From Diacronema lutheri (lineage: Eukaryota > Haptophyta > Pavlovophyceae > Pavlovales > Pavlovaceae), in NCBI GenBank assembly GCA_019448385.1, contig JAGTXO010000073.1, forward strand, positions 1 through 64,000: a DNA stretch of 64,000 nucleotides, written 5' to 3'. The position numbers and the translations under genes were made by a program. Shown here piece after piece: positions 9,941 to 21,800 of this stretch; positions within the stretch are counted from its first letter, which is position 1; each line of letters opens with the position of its first letter. The notes below the pieces were generated by a model that made no database searches, was not told where the DNA came from, and saw only the letters and a program-made list of their open reading frames with translations.

Positions 9941-11458
9941 CGGCGGCGGCGCTCGCCGCGGCCGCCGTCGCCGCCGCGCGCGAATGCGCGGCGGCGGCGC
10001 GCGGTGGCGGCGGGCGCGGACGGCGCGCGCGGCGCCGGCGGCGGGCGGCGCGCTGGCGGCGGGCGCGCCGCCGGCGCGCGGTGCTGGCCAGCACCCGCCG
10101 GCGCGACGCCCGCCGCGCCGCTCGCGCCGACGCGCAGCCGTCGGGTGCTCGCCAGCACCGCGCGCCGCGCGACCGGCCCGCGTACCTGCGCGCCCTTCTA
10201 GGGCGCGCAGGGCGGCGCCAATGCGGCCGGCGCGCAGGGGCCTCACGCTGGCGCGCTGCCCGCCGCCGCGTGGGTCGCCGCTGCGCGCGTGCCGTCGGCG
10301 CTGCCGCCGCCCGGCGTCGCGCTCGCGCCGCAGCCGCAGCCGCCGCCGCCGCCGTCGCCGCCGCCTGCCGCCTGCCGGCAAGCTGGGCAAGTGCGCAGCG
10401 GCGGCGACGGCGGTGCGCGACCCGGCGAGCAGGCGGCGCGCCGCCGAGCCGGGGGCGGGCTCCGTGGGCGACGAGGCTCGCCCGCCACTCGCACTACTCG
10501 CGCGCCAAGTGCGCACAACGCGCCCCCCCCCCCCCCCCCCCCACCCCACCCCCCGATGAATTTAATGCTCATACCATGGCGTCGCGCCACGGCAGTACGC
10601 CCGTGGCCCCGGCGGCCAGCCTCGCGCCGCTACGCCGTGTCGTCGCGGCCGGCGCACACAGCGAACTGTGTTTCCGCGGCACATGCCCGGCTGCTCGCGC
10701 GCTGCAAGCTTGCCGAACTGCTCGCGCTGGAATGGCGCGTTGCGGGCGTGCCCGCGCACCGCGCGTGTGCCATGCGCGTTCCGGGAGCGCCGCGCCGCGC
10801 GCCAAAGCGGCGCGCGGCGGACGTGCGGCCTCGGGCCGAAGAGGGGCCGGCGCGACCGGCCGCGAGGCGGGCGCAGACGCTCGGCGTGCCGGTCGATGCG
10901 TCGTCCAAATCCGCGTCGGGCGGATGCGCGCCTGGGCCGGCGCTGCGTGCAGTCGGCGGGGCCCGGCCACGCGCTCGGGCGTAACGTTCGCGCCTGTTCG
11001 GCCGAGGCGCACTCGCCGTCCCCTCGCGCCGGCAACGTGCGTGCGGGCCAGCACGCAGGCAGCGTACGATGCCACGGCAGCGGCGAGCGCGTCCCCGCCG
11101 GTGTGCCGCTCGGCGCCCCGTCACGCGCAACGTGCGCGCCGCCCGCTGCATGCGCACGCATACGCGCGCTGGCAGCGTGCGCAAAATTGCCCGGGCAAGA
11201 TCGTCCCGCGCTCGCGCCGCCGACGCATCATTCCATGTGTCCGTTTCGGCATCTGCCACCATCCACCAGCCCTCGAAAGCCGGCTTGCGCGTGGGCGCCC
11301 GTCCGGTGCGAGAAGCGGCTCGCGTCCTCGCGCGGGGCGCCTCCGCGCCAGACGCCCGGCGCGCGCTCGTCTTGCCGCGCCACCACGCTGATCTGCGCCC
11401 AACCCTCGCTCGCCAATTCCCCCGTCGTCCCTTCTGCGTAGCCCGCAACAGCGCGCGC
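9941..11458. other. non-coding or unrecognised region upstream of the USP gene
   Basis: All frames here are open because of GC content, but they translate into Ala/Arg/Pro-rich sequence with no motif. A run of 20 C residues lies at 10523-10542, followed by an AT-rich patch (gatgaatttaatgctcatacc). It could hold upstream exons of the USP gene, but none can be supported. Confidence 0.35.
10523..10542. repeat. poly(C) run, 20 nt
   Basis: An uninterrupted C homopolymer followed by acccc repeats, one of five long C/G runs between 10.5 and 15.4 kb. The length in the assembly is probably approximate. Confidence 0.8.
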
Positions 11459-12881
11459 ATGGCGCGTGCACGGCGCAGCGCCTTGAGCAAGTTTTACGTC
11501 GTCGGTCGGCAGCCTGTGGAAGACGCGTTTGACGGCCCGATGTGGCCGGTGAGAGTGCCCGGCGTGCCGCGTGGTGAGCGCCTGCACGGCTTGCCGGGCT
11601 CGGCGCGCGCCCAGCCAGCCTCCCTCCATCCCGCCGCAAACCGTGCGTGCGCACCCCGCACACCCGGCGCTGCGCGGCGCGGCGCAGGCGCGAAGAACGA
11701 GGGCAACGCGTGCTACACGACGTCCTTATGCAATCGCTCTTCGCCCTGAACGTGCTCCGTGCGATGCTTCGCTCCGCTTCGCGCCGTGCCAACAGCGTCG
11801 AGAGGGCGCGTTTTCGGGACTTTGGCACGCTGATCGAGGACACCAAGGCGCCGACACGGCTGTGTCTTGTGTCCGTCATCGACGTCATCTCGGGCCGTGG
11901 CGCGCGAAGGACGCCGCAGGATGCCGCTGAGTTCTTCCGGTTGCTGCTCGGCCGAGTGCCCGGGCTCGCTGCGGCCTTCGAAGCCGACACACGCGTCGGG
12001 CCAGTGCTCGAGCAGATCGCCGTGCCTTCAGAGTCCGGCGAGGGCATCGCCGTACTCGTCAGCGTCGGCGGCGATGCGGCGCGCGCGCTTGCACACGCTC
12101 TGGGGGGCGCCGCTGGGCCGCCGCGGGATGGCCACACGAACGCGTGCCACTCGGGCGTGCTCACGCCAGCCAGCATTGCTGTCGAGGCGCCGCGCACGAC
12201 GCGCGGCAATGGCCCGCAGTGCAAGAACAACCGCGCGCTCGTGTGCGCGCCGCGGCTGCTACTCGGCGGGCGCGACCACCTCCTCGTCGCCGGCGTGGTG
12301 CACGTGGGCGAGGGGCCGATGAGCGGGCACCTTGTCGCCATCGTGCTCCGCAACGAGGCTTGGCTTCCGTGCGACGACTACAACGTGCGGCGGCGCGCAC
12401 GGTCGCTCGGTGCCGCGACCGGCGGTCGAGCGCAGCCGCAACCGCCCCGTCCTCCCGCGCGGCACGCGCGCGTGGCCTGAAAGCTCGCGCGCGCGCCTGC
12501 CGCACGCACGCGCGTTGCCCGCGCAGATCTACAACGTGCCAGAGTCCGACGCGCTGGCGTGGGCAAGTGGTGCGAGCATGCTCTTTTACAGCCGGCTCGA
12601 CGTGGAGCCGTTGGACCCGGCGCTGGGCTTAGCGTCACCGCCGTCGGCCGCATCGTCTGCGTGGCCGAGCTCGGAGCCCGACGCGCCGACCTTGCCGGCA
12701 GCCTGGCCGCGGGTGCGGCAGATGGCAGCGGTGCCAACAGATGCGACGATCGGCATCGCGGAGACGGCTGCAGACATCTCTACGGCGGCGATCGGCCCAG
12801 CTGCGCGCGAGGCCCGCCAAGTTGTCTCCGTGACGCGCGCATTGCCAACAGCGGTGAGTGCGTCCTCGTCTCCGGCGGCCG

Positions 12882-12929
<48 letters not shown>

Positions 12930-13138
12930 ACACAACTCTCCCTACCTTCTTCCTCCTTTCGCACCTCGCACGCGCACGCCGTCCGCTGTCCGCTGTCCGC
13001 GGCCCAAATTGCCTTGCGGAAGCCGAGCAGGCAGAGCCCTGCTTGGATGGCTCCAGCGCGCATCTTGTGGATGGCGACGCTGTGGGCGAGCACGGACGCT
13101 CAAATGTGACCAGTGGCGCGCACGTGCACGTGCGCTAA
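11459..13138 (+). CDS. ubiquitin-specific protease (USP, peptidase C19) family protein, spliced
   Basis: A cysteine deubiquitinase. From the ATG at 11459, exon 1 runs to 11573. Exon 2 starts at 11688 and gives the Cys box AKNEGNACYTTSL with QSLFAL right after it. RTPQDAAEFFRLLL, the conserved QDAxEF helix, follows. The His box is SGHLVAIVLRNEAWLPCDDYN. Exon 2 ends at 12384 (GT donor) and exon 3 begins at 12527, joining CDDYN to IYNVPESDALAWASGASM and LFYSRL, the usual USP C-terminus. A further in-frame intron (12854-13030) carries poly(C) and CA repeats. The domain is short, with the finger region reduced. One base seems to be missing next to the Cys box, so the gene is either damaged or misread there. 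Introns suggest a host gene. Confidence 0.65.
12887..12934. repeat. poly(C) run of about 29 nt followed by a (CA)n tract
   Basis: This lies inside the proposed intron 12854-13030 of the USP gene, between the GTGAGT donor and a pyrimidine-rich stretch leading to the AG acceptor. Confidence 0.8.
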
Positions 13139-13476
13139 CTGGACGTCGAGCGTGTGCGCCTTGTCCGCACGTGTGCACTCACGTGCGTCTGCGGCGATCT
13201 GCCCGGCGTAGTAGTCCGCGCGCGCGGGAGCCGCGTCGGCAGTAGGAGCAGGATAACGTACTTGCGCCTGACGAGGACGGCGAGAAGTGCGGCTTTTCGC
13301 TCGGGGTCTACCATGCCGCCGAGGTTGGCGCTGGCGCGCGTGAGGCAGTCGGAGCGCGCTGGGCCCGGGTTGAAGGCCTCACCCCGGGGGACGGGAGGAT
13401 TCAAGGCGCCGAGCCGCTGCGGGTGCGGCGGGAGGCCCCGGGCGGGTGTGCTAATGCGGCTCGATGGCCGCCTGCC

Positions 13477-13512
13477 GGGGGGGGGGGGGGGGGGGGAGGG
13501 GGGGGGGGGGGG
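13477..13512. repeat. poly(G) run, 36 nt with one A
   Basis: Twenty G, one A, then fifteen G. On the minus strand it is a poly(C) tract ending just before a CAG that could act as a splice acceptor. Confidence 0.8.
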
Positions 13513-13914
13513 CGTTGGGCCGCCCGCGGAAACGGAGGTGAGCGTGTGGGAGCGGCGCGCGTCGGCGCGCGCGGCTGGCGTGCAGCACGGATAAGTCTTG
13601 TGTGGACTTCGCGGGGCGGATCCCGGTGCAGGGATTGCCGACGCAGGCCGCGAGCGCGAGCAGGGCGGGGATGAAGACGGATGATGGGGTTGGGGCCAAG
13701 GCCGCCGCACCCGCAGCTATCACGGTGGCAGCGACCGCCACGGTCAGTGCGAGGCTCGCGTGGCCGCTGCGCGGGCAGCTCGCCCGCCAGGTCCAGGAGG
13801 GCCGGCCTGCGGCCTCAGTGCCCAGCGTTGGGCATGTCAGCGTCTGCGTCTGCGGGCCCGCCACTGCGATGGCGCATTGAGCCTGGCGCACCAAAACGCA
13901 ATCGGTCCGCCGAT

Positions 13915-13915
<1 letters not shown>

Positions 13916-13946
<31 letters not shown>
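13916..13946. repeat. poly(G) run, 31 nt
   Basis: An uninterrupted G homopolymer. On the minus strand it precedes a possible CCAG acceptor about 40 bp further on. Confidence 0.8.
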
Positions 13947-15314
13947 CGAGGCGTGCGCGGGGGCTTGGGGTGGGCTCCGGGTGCCGGCGCTGTGCCAGCG
14001 GCGGGCTTGGTTGACGCCGTCTCGCCGGGGCCCTTGCGCCTTGCGGCGCGAGCGTCGCGGAGGGGCGTCGGCTGCGCTGGCTCCGCGTCGGCGGTGGCGT
14101 GGGGCAGGCTCTTGTGGAGGGCGGAGCGCTCGCGCACGAGTCGGTTGCCAAGGCGGGCTGTCTGCGTGCCGTTGGGCTGCGCTTGGGCAGGTAGGACCTG
14201 CGGCCTCGGGGGCGGGCGGGTTTTCGTGTTGGGCCAGGCGGCAACGCGCACCGGCCGTGTTCGCGGCCGGCAGGCGGACGTCCGCAGCGGGGCGGAGAAT
14301 GCGGGTGAAGCGCTTGCACGGGCGCGGTTCGCACCTGGCGGCCAGGCGATCACGAACCGTTGGGTCGCCCGGCTGTTTGGTGGAGCCGAGGGCAGCAAGG
14401 ATAGCGAGCTTGGCCGCCTCATCGGTGACGAGCGGCACTGTTGCCCAGCTCTGTACCTCGAAGCCCTGGATGTGCAGGCGTCGGGGAAGTTCCCGGCAGC
14501 GTCGCCTGCGTCCGTCGAGAGGCGGACCGAAGTCGCGCCCGTGCCCCCGTTGGCGACACCGAGCTCTCGCTCGTTCACACCGGCCCGCCGACGCGGGCGC
14601 GTGGTGCGCGCGCGTTGGGTGCGTGTCTGCCTCGAGCAGCGTGCCCAGTCGCAGTGTGGGCGCGTGTCCGTCTGCCTCAAAACGCCACGTGGAGGGGAAG
14701 GCGCGGGGCGGGCTCGCCGAGGAGGTGCCGCCGCTCGCTGCCACCCGGCGCGGGCTCGGGGCAGCCGTCTTCGGGTGCCGCGCTCTTCGCGCCATGCACG
14801 AACGTTCCGCCGCGCTCGCAGCGCGCGAGCGCACACACAGAGCGCGCGGCGACCCCGGTGGGGGCAGTGCGTCCCGGTGGCACTCGCGGGCGCGCGCCTG
14901 GCCTGGGCGCAGCTGGGCGCGTTGCCGCCCGCGCAGCGAGCCGCCCGCGCGCCTCGCCGCGCGCGCGCTTCGTCGCACGCGTGCGCCCTGCATGCACGCG
15001 CACAGCGCGCGGCGGCTCGGCGCAGTGCAAGGCAGAGCGTGCTGCAACGGTTGCGAGGGCGCGCACGCGCGGCGCGGCGCGCCCCTGTGTGGTCGCCTGC
15101 GCGCGGCGCGTGGTCCGGACGCAGCTCGGTGGCGTGATGCCGTTCGTGCAACACAGTGCGCGTGAGAGCCGCACGTGCACACCTGCAGTGCAACGCGGCA
15201 TTGCGCGCGTTGCGTGGGCGGAGCGCGGCTGGATGTGCTTGAGGTCGCGCAGCATGCCGCGCGCCGCGCGCTGTGCGGCGCAGCGAGTCGGCCATGCCCC
15301 TGGTCCTCGTCGCC

Positions 15315-15329
15315 GGGGGGGGGGGGGGG
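15315..15329. repeat. poly(G) run, 15 nt
   Basis: An uninterrupted G homopolymer followed by tggtggtggca. On the minus strand it again lies a few bases upstream of a CAG. Confidence 0.8.
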
Positions 15330-15848
15330 TGGTGGTGGCAACCAGGATCCGCCAGCGCGTGGTGGGCGCCGTCCAACTCCCAGCCAGGATGCGCCCCGTT
15401 CTTCCCCGACACTCTCCGTCCAAACCCGCCGCCCAGCCTGCCGCCGCACCCGCCGCCAACGCCGCCGCGCACCCATCCGCCGAGCTCACCTCGCGCGCGC
15501 TCGCGCTCACGCTGCGCGACGAGGCTGCGCAGGCCGGCGCGCGGCCGTGCAGAGCAGCGCAGGCCGGCGCGCGGCCGCGCGCGCGCGCTCACGTTGCGGC
15601 CGCGCAGCGAGCTTTCGCCGCGTCGCAGCCCCTCCGAGCAGCCACGATGCACGCCCCCGGAGGACGTTGGCCGCGCTCGGAGGCCGCGCTCGGGCGCGCA
15701 AAGAGAGGCGGCGCGGGCAAACGAGTAGGCTCGGCGCGCTGGCGGGTCCTGGTTGTGGGAGAGCGGGGCATTCTCCAGGGCATCATGTAAATTCTCCCAA
15801 GTATCATCCGGGCCGCCATCCGGACACTGACGTGCCCACAGTCTGCAG

Positions 15849-18800
15849 ATGGAGGACTCCGTGAAGGACGCTTTGCCCGGCGGGCGGGGCGGCTCGGACA
15901 GTTTCTCGCTGGCCCTCAGCACCATTCTGTCGCCGGGAGATACCCACCCCCACGTGGTCCCATCCACTTGCCTCATCGCCCTGCTGCGTTACGCGGATTT
16001 CGGCACGAGCAGGGTTAGGGTGGGCGACACGGGGTGCTCGCAGCATGCGCTCAAGGTGGCGCTGCGCAACCTGCGCAAAGCATGCGCGGATGCGGACCGG
16101 TTTGGGCAGGTGCTCGTGGTCGTGCTACCGCTCTGCCTCCGCGCGTCCAGCGGCCTCGTGCACTGGACGGCGGCGTACCTGCTCCTCGCGCCGCCCGCGC
16201 AGCGCGGCGCGCCGCCCGGCGCCGCGCTCGCCCTGCTCGCCGATTCGCGCACCTTGGGCAACGGCGAATCGGCGTACGCCACGGCGGCCGGCGTGCTCAT
16301 CAAGAAGCTTGCGCAGCGCATCGGCAGAACAGCGCCGCCCATCGATGCCTTCAAGGCGCCCCCGCAGAGTGGGGCCGCGTGTTGCTTCGCCGCGGCAACA
16401 GTCGCGGCCGAGGTCGTGGCGAGCGCATCGACGCTCTACGGCCGCCGCGCGAGTGTCCTTGTCGACATCAAGAAGGCTTTGGACGCGCGCCTCGCGCGCC
16501 TCACGACGGCCGCGTACGAGGAGACCCGCGCGCGCACGCTCCGCGCCGCCATCGGCGCTCTGCTCGGCGACCGCGCCAGGCGCTTCGGCCCGTTCACCCG
16601 CGAGGCCGCGCGGCTCGCCGAGGCCGCGCGGCTCGCCGAGGCGTGCGATGCCAGTGTCGGCGGATCCGCGCCCGACGGGCTGCTGCAGGCCGTCGAGGCG
16701 GCGCTGCGCGCGCCCGACGACCGCATCGCACGCACGGCCGCGCTCGACGCGCTCACGGGCGCTGCAGGCCGCGCGCTGTCGACGGCGGCCAGGCCGCGCG
16801 GCGCGGCGGCGCCAAGGCCGCCGTCGCGAGCGCCACCGCCGCGTGCGCCGCAGCGGCGCGCCGCCTCGGCGTGGGGGCCCCGACCATTCAGCAGCCTCGG
16901 CGGGGGCGAGGGCGACGGGGACGATGGCGACGCCACCACCGCTGACGACGGGGAGGGCGCGGAGGACGGGGACGACGACCCCGCGGGCGCGGCGGCTGCG
17001 GCGGTGGCGACGGGCACGGCGGCGACGAGCGCGGTGGCGGCGGGCGCGGCGCCAACCTCGCCGGCGGCGGCGGACGGCGGTGGCTCGGCGCCGCTCGAAC
17101 GCCGCTGCGTCTACACTGCGCCTGATGAGGGCGACGCGGACGCGCGCGTGTACGACGCCAAGGACCCCGAGCAGCTAAAAGCGGGCAGGGCGCGGCTACG
17201 GGCGAACAGCGGGCGCGCGCCCGCCGTGGTCGACACGCTTTTCGCGCACGCGACGGGCACGATCGTCACGCGGCAGCGCACGGAGGGCGTGACCGGCGCG
17301 GGCATGCACCACCTCGCCGCCCCGACGCAGGGCGCGGGGTACGGTACCGTCGTGCGGGCCGAGCTGGGCGAGCCCGGCTTCGCGGGGACGACATGGCACA
17401 TGACGTCGGGCGTGGAGAACCAGCCGCGCGCGGTACGAGCGGCCGCGCGCGCGTACGCGCACGACGGCTGGGGCGGCGTGTACAATGCGCACGAGGACTT
17501 TGCCGCCTTCGAGGGCTTGCCGCGGCTCGCCGCGCCCGAATCGCTCGCGGCCATCGCCGGCGGGTCGGCGGACGCGGTGTTCTGCTGGCGGTCCGGCCGG
17601 TCCGTCATCGGCGAGGTGACGACGGTTCACTTCAATGGCGACCGCGCCGCCGCCATCGACCACGCGCGGGCGCTGCGCGTCAGGCCCGATTGGCGCTCGC
17701 AGCCCAGGATCTACGAGGCGGCGTGCGGCGCGGAGGGCACGGTGCTGCTCGTGTGGGTCGTGCCCGACCGTCACAAGAACCCGCGGCTGGACTGGGCGCC
17801 GATTCTCGTCGTGATCCACCTGCCCGCCGACCCCGACTGGCTCGCGCGCGCCACGCCGGCGATCGCGAAGGCGCGGCGCGAGGTCGAGGACGGACGCGCG
17901 CGCGCGGAGGCGCGCGGCGTGCCGCAGCACCTCGCCTACACGCTGAGCCCACGCTTCCGAGGCACCGCGCCGCGCGGAGCCGCGCGCGTGCCGCCGCGCC
18001 TCGGCGCGAGCGACGCGCGCGAGGCGCGCGCGCTCGCGGCGCTCGAGCCGGCGCTCATGTTCGCGCCGGCCTGGCGGCGCGCGGTGCGCGCGGCGAGCCG
18101 CGCCCCCGGCAGTGGCGCCGCGGCCGTCGAGCGCGCGCTCGCGCGCCTGCACAACGCGCTCGAGCCCGATGACGAGAGCGCGCCCGAGTCGACGCGCGTC
18201 GCGCCGCTCGCCGCCGCGCTCGAGCAGTCGGCGGGCTGGCCGGCGGGCACGGCGCGCATGGCGGCAAGCGTGACCAAGGGCCCCGGCGTCGGAGATGGCG
18301 CAGGTGGCGACGAAGTGACCAAAGTGGAGGAAACGGCGAAGACGAGCGGCGACGGCTGCACCGGCACGCCTCCTCTGCGCCCGGCCGCGCGCGCGGCCGG
18401 CGCGGCGGACGACGGAGGGGCGGCGGTCGTGGCGGGCGTCGAGGGCGAGCGCGACGCACTCGCCAAGACGGGTGCCGGCGGCTGCGACGACGACGCTCGC
18501 GAGCCGCTGTCGGCCGGCAAGCCCGGCGCACTCGCCGCCGCGGCGACCGTCGGGGGTCTCGGCGAGCTCGTCGGCAGCCTATGCGCGTGGCTGGCGCGCG
18601 GCGCGGCTGGCGGCGCCATCGCGGCCATCTCCCCCGGGACGGCCGCGCGCGGAGCAAACGGCACGCCGCAGCGCGCCGAGCCGCCGGCCGCCGGCGATCC
18701 CGTCGCTCCGCACGCGCGCGTCGCCGCTGCGGCGCCCTTGGCGGGCAGCGCGGCGGCGCCGTCGTCGGCCGCGCGCGACGCGCAGCGCGGCGTCGCGGGA

Positions 18801-21800
18801 TTCGACGCGGCCGCGCACGCGCACGCGCGCGACGGCAGGCGGGCGGCACGGCGGATGCGCGAGCAGGAGGGGGTGGTGCACAGGGCCTTCCGCATGTCCC
18901 TCTGGCGCGACGCGACGTTTGTCGAGTTCGTTGAGAAGCTGCGCCCCGACGGCGGCGCGCAGCTGCTCGCGCGCGAGCCCACGCGGCGCGCGGCGGCGGT
19001 GCTGTGCGAGCTCGCGCGCGGCCGCGACGGCGCGAGCGGCGCGGCCGGGCTGCTGCACGAGATGAGAGCCGCCGATGCGCGCGCGCGCGAGGCCGCCAAA
19101 GCGGCGGAGGCAGCGCAGCTTGCGCACGGGACGCTGCGCATCGTGGCAACCGTGGCGCTGGGCGGTGCGGTCTTCGCCGGCATGTCAGCGCTGGTCGTTG
19201 CTTGCGCGGCGCGCACGGCGACCGGTGCGCTTTTTGGGGCCCGCCGCCCGCGGGCGGCCGCGCGCGGAGCCGACGACGCGCTCGGCACGCTGCAGCGCGC
19301 CAAGCCGCCGCCCGCCGACAAGGGCAAGCGCAGGCGCGCCAGAGCCAACGACGACCCCGTCGACGCGGCGCGCAAGGCCGTGGGCAAGGCGGAGGGCAAC
19401 TGCCGCAAGGCAGCCCGCCGGCTGCACCTCGCTGCACTGGGCGAGGAGGAGGCGCAGCAGCGCGTGCTCGACGCCGAGGCGGCGGAGCAGCTGGCGCGCT
19501 CGCGCGAGCCGGCCGGCGGCTGGGTAGGCAGCGCGCGCGCGCGCGCGCGCGCGCGCCCCGCCGCGCGCGCGCCCGTCGATTGGCGTGCGCGCAGCGCAGA
19601 ACGGCGCGCCAGCTCCGTCACCTGCGCGCCGCCGCGCCCGTGCCCCTCGCGCGCAGGGGCGCCCTGCGGACCTGCGGCTGCAACAGGCGCACTTTGGCAT
19701 GCGCGAAGATGCCGACGCGGATGTGCGCCGCGCGCACGAGGCGCGGCGCCGGGCGAGACAGGGTGTGGCGTGCGCCAAGGCCAGCGTGCGGCAGATGGAG
19801 GCGGCGTTGCTCAACGCGACGCGCTGCGCCACCGCGGTGCTCGCGCCGCGTGGCGTGCCGGAGGGTGACGAGCAGGCCGCGGCGAGAGAGCAGGCGGCGC
19901 TGGACCGGGAGGCGCCGCCGGCCGCGCAACGCGCGGCGCCGACGGCGCGCTCGCCCTCGGAGCCGCCGTCCGAGTGGGGCCCGCCAGCGGTCGGCCGGCG
20001 CCCGACGCCGCGTGCACTGTCGCACGCCGCGGGTCGCGGGGACGACAACCCGTTTGCGCCGCTCGCAACCGTCAGCGGCGATTGGTCGCCCACGCCGAGC
20101 TCGCGCTCGCCGTCCTCGCCGCCGCGGCAGCCGCCGTCCGACCGCCGCAGCGCGCAGCGTCGCAGCGCGCGCGCGCGGCCGCCGAGGCCGACCGTTTCGC
20201 CCGAGGACGCGCTCGCAGCCGAGCGCCAGGCGCGCGCGCTGTCGGAGCAGGCGGAGCAGAGGCGCGCCAAAAAGGCCGCCGCCAAGGCCGCGCGCCGCGC
20301 CGCGCGCGCCGCCGACAAGCGGACGGCGCGCGTCGTCCACGCGTGCGTAAGCGCCGCCTTGCGGCGCGTCTGCACGAGCGTCGCCACGGGCACGCCGCTC
20401 GCCGTGCTCCGCGAGCGCGCCGAGGGGCCGCGCGCGCCGAAGCCCGCGCCCGCGCCGCCACGCCGCGCAGCGGACGGCGGCCGCGCGCTCCGCCACGCGC
20501 GCCGTGCGGCCGCCGCCGCGGCGGAGCGCGAGGCGGCGGTGGCGGCCGACGCCGACGAGCGGTTCGAGCGGCAGCCCTCCGCCGCCCGGTTCGACGGCGG
20601 CGATGGCGGCGGAGGCGGCCACGTCGAGGCGAGCGCGCGACCGCGCGCCGGCGAGGCCGGCGAGGCTGGCGCGCACGGCGCGCCTGGCGCAGCGGGGACC
20701 CCGGCGGCGTCGCTCGCGTCGCGCAGCCCGTGTGATGCGCGCCGCACGGCACGCCTCCCGCACGCACGCGCCGCAGCCACCTGCGCACGCAACGGCGGCT
20801 GGGGTGGCAACGTCGGCGGCGACGTGTGCGGCGGTTGTTTCGGCGGCGGCGGCGTCCGTCGCGACGCCTGCGGCGGCGGCGACGCCACCTGCGGCTGCGG
20901 CGATGGCGGCGTCGGTGCTGGCGCTGGCGAGGCCCCTGCACACGGTGCGCCGGCGCGCGCGACGGCGTCGCGCTTGCTGCGCTTGCTCGGCGCGCCACGC
21001 GCCGTGCTCGGTGCGATGGCGCACGCCGCGGCCGTGTTGGCGCGCGGCGTGGCCGCAGCCGTCGCTGGCGTGCGCGCCGCCGCGCGCGCCGTGCGGCGCG
21101 CGCGCCGCCGAGCGCCTCGCGCGCGCCGCACGGCTGCGCGGCGGGCTCGCGGCCCGCCGATGCGCGACGTCGACGGCGCCCTGCGGCCCTCGCCGTCCTG
21201 GTTGCGCACACGCCTCGTCTGCGGCCGGCGCCTCGCGCCTCTGCGCCGCGCGGGCGCGCGCCCGCCGCCCGCACACGCCGCGCCGAGTTCCCGCGCGCGC
21301 GCTGCGCAACCCGACAGCGACGCGCCGGCGTGCGCGCCGCGGCGCTCGGCGCCTGTCGGTGCGCCGCCGCGCGCGCGTGGCCTGCGCGCGGCGCGCGCAC
21401 GGCGCTTCCTCGACGTCGCCGGCCGCGCGGCGCGGAGCGCGCGCCTCGGCGCGCGCATCACGCGCCAGCGCACGCCGGGTTCGCCATCGGAGCCCTGCAC
21501 GGCCGAGAGCGGCGACGGCGCGGGCGCCGGCGGCGTCGGCGCGGCGGCGCCTGGCGCGGCGACGATGCGCGCCACCGGCGCGCGCGCAGCGCGCGCTGCG
21601 GCGGCGGCGGTCGGTGGCGCCTCGCGTCTCGCGCGCCGCGCGATGGCAAGCGCCGCCGCCGCTGCCACCTCCATCGCCGGCGCTGCCGCCTCCACCGTCG
21701 CCGCCGCCGCCGTTGCCATCGGCGCGGCCGTCACGTCACCGGCGTTCGCCGCGGCGCGCGGCATGGCGGCCGCATGCGTCGCTGCCTGCGCCCGCCCCAC

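Larger units (their letters stand above)
13139..15848. other. region without a firm gene; possible minus-strand exons
   Basis: No known domain is recognised. On the minus strand a few peptides look more protein-like than the background. At about 13,560-13,830 there is SLALTVAVAATVIAAGAAAL followed by a second hydrophobic stretch. At about 14,330-14,470 there is VPLVTDEAAKLAILAALGS. Three poly(G) runs, which read poly(C) on the minus strand, sit just upstream of possible AG acceptors. This would suit a minus-strand gene with introns, convergent with the USP gene, but exon borders and product cannot be given. A short duplication (gcaggccggcgcgcggccg) lies near 15,530-15,570. Confidence 0.3.

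Noticed and set aside
13451-15976. 841-codon minus-strand open frame
   Set aside because: Long poly-proline runs come from poly(G) tracts, and its start overlaps the coding start of the giant gene. Only short parts look protein-like, so it is reported as a region, not a gene.
19585-19585. Independent start of the 4,400-codon frame
   Set aside because: The first codon is GTG, not ATG, and lies inside the proposed intron. The spliced model explains the frame better.
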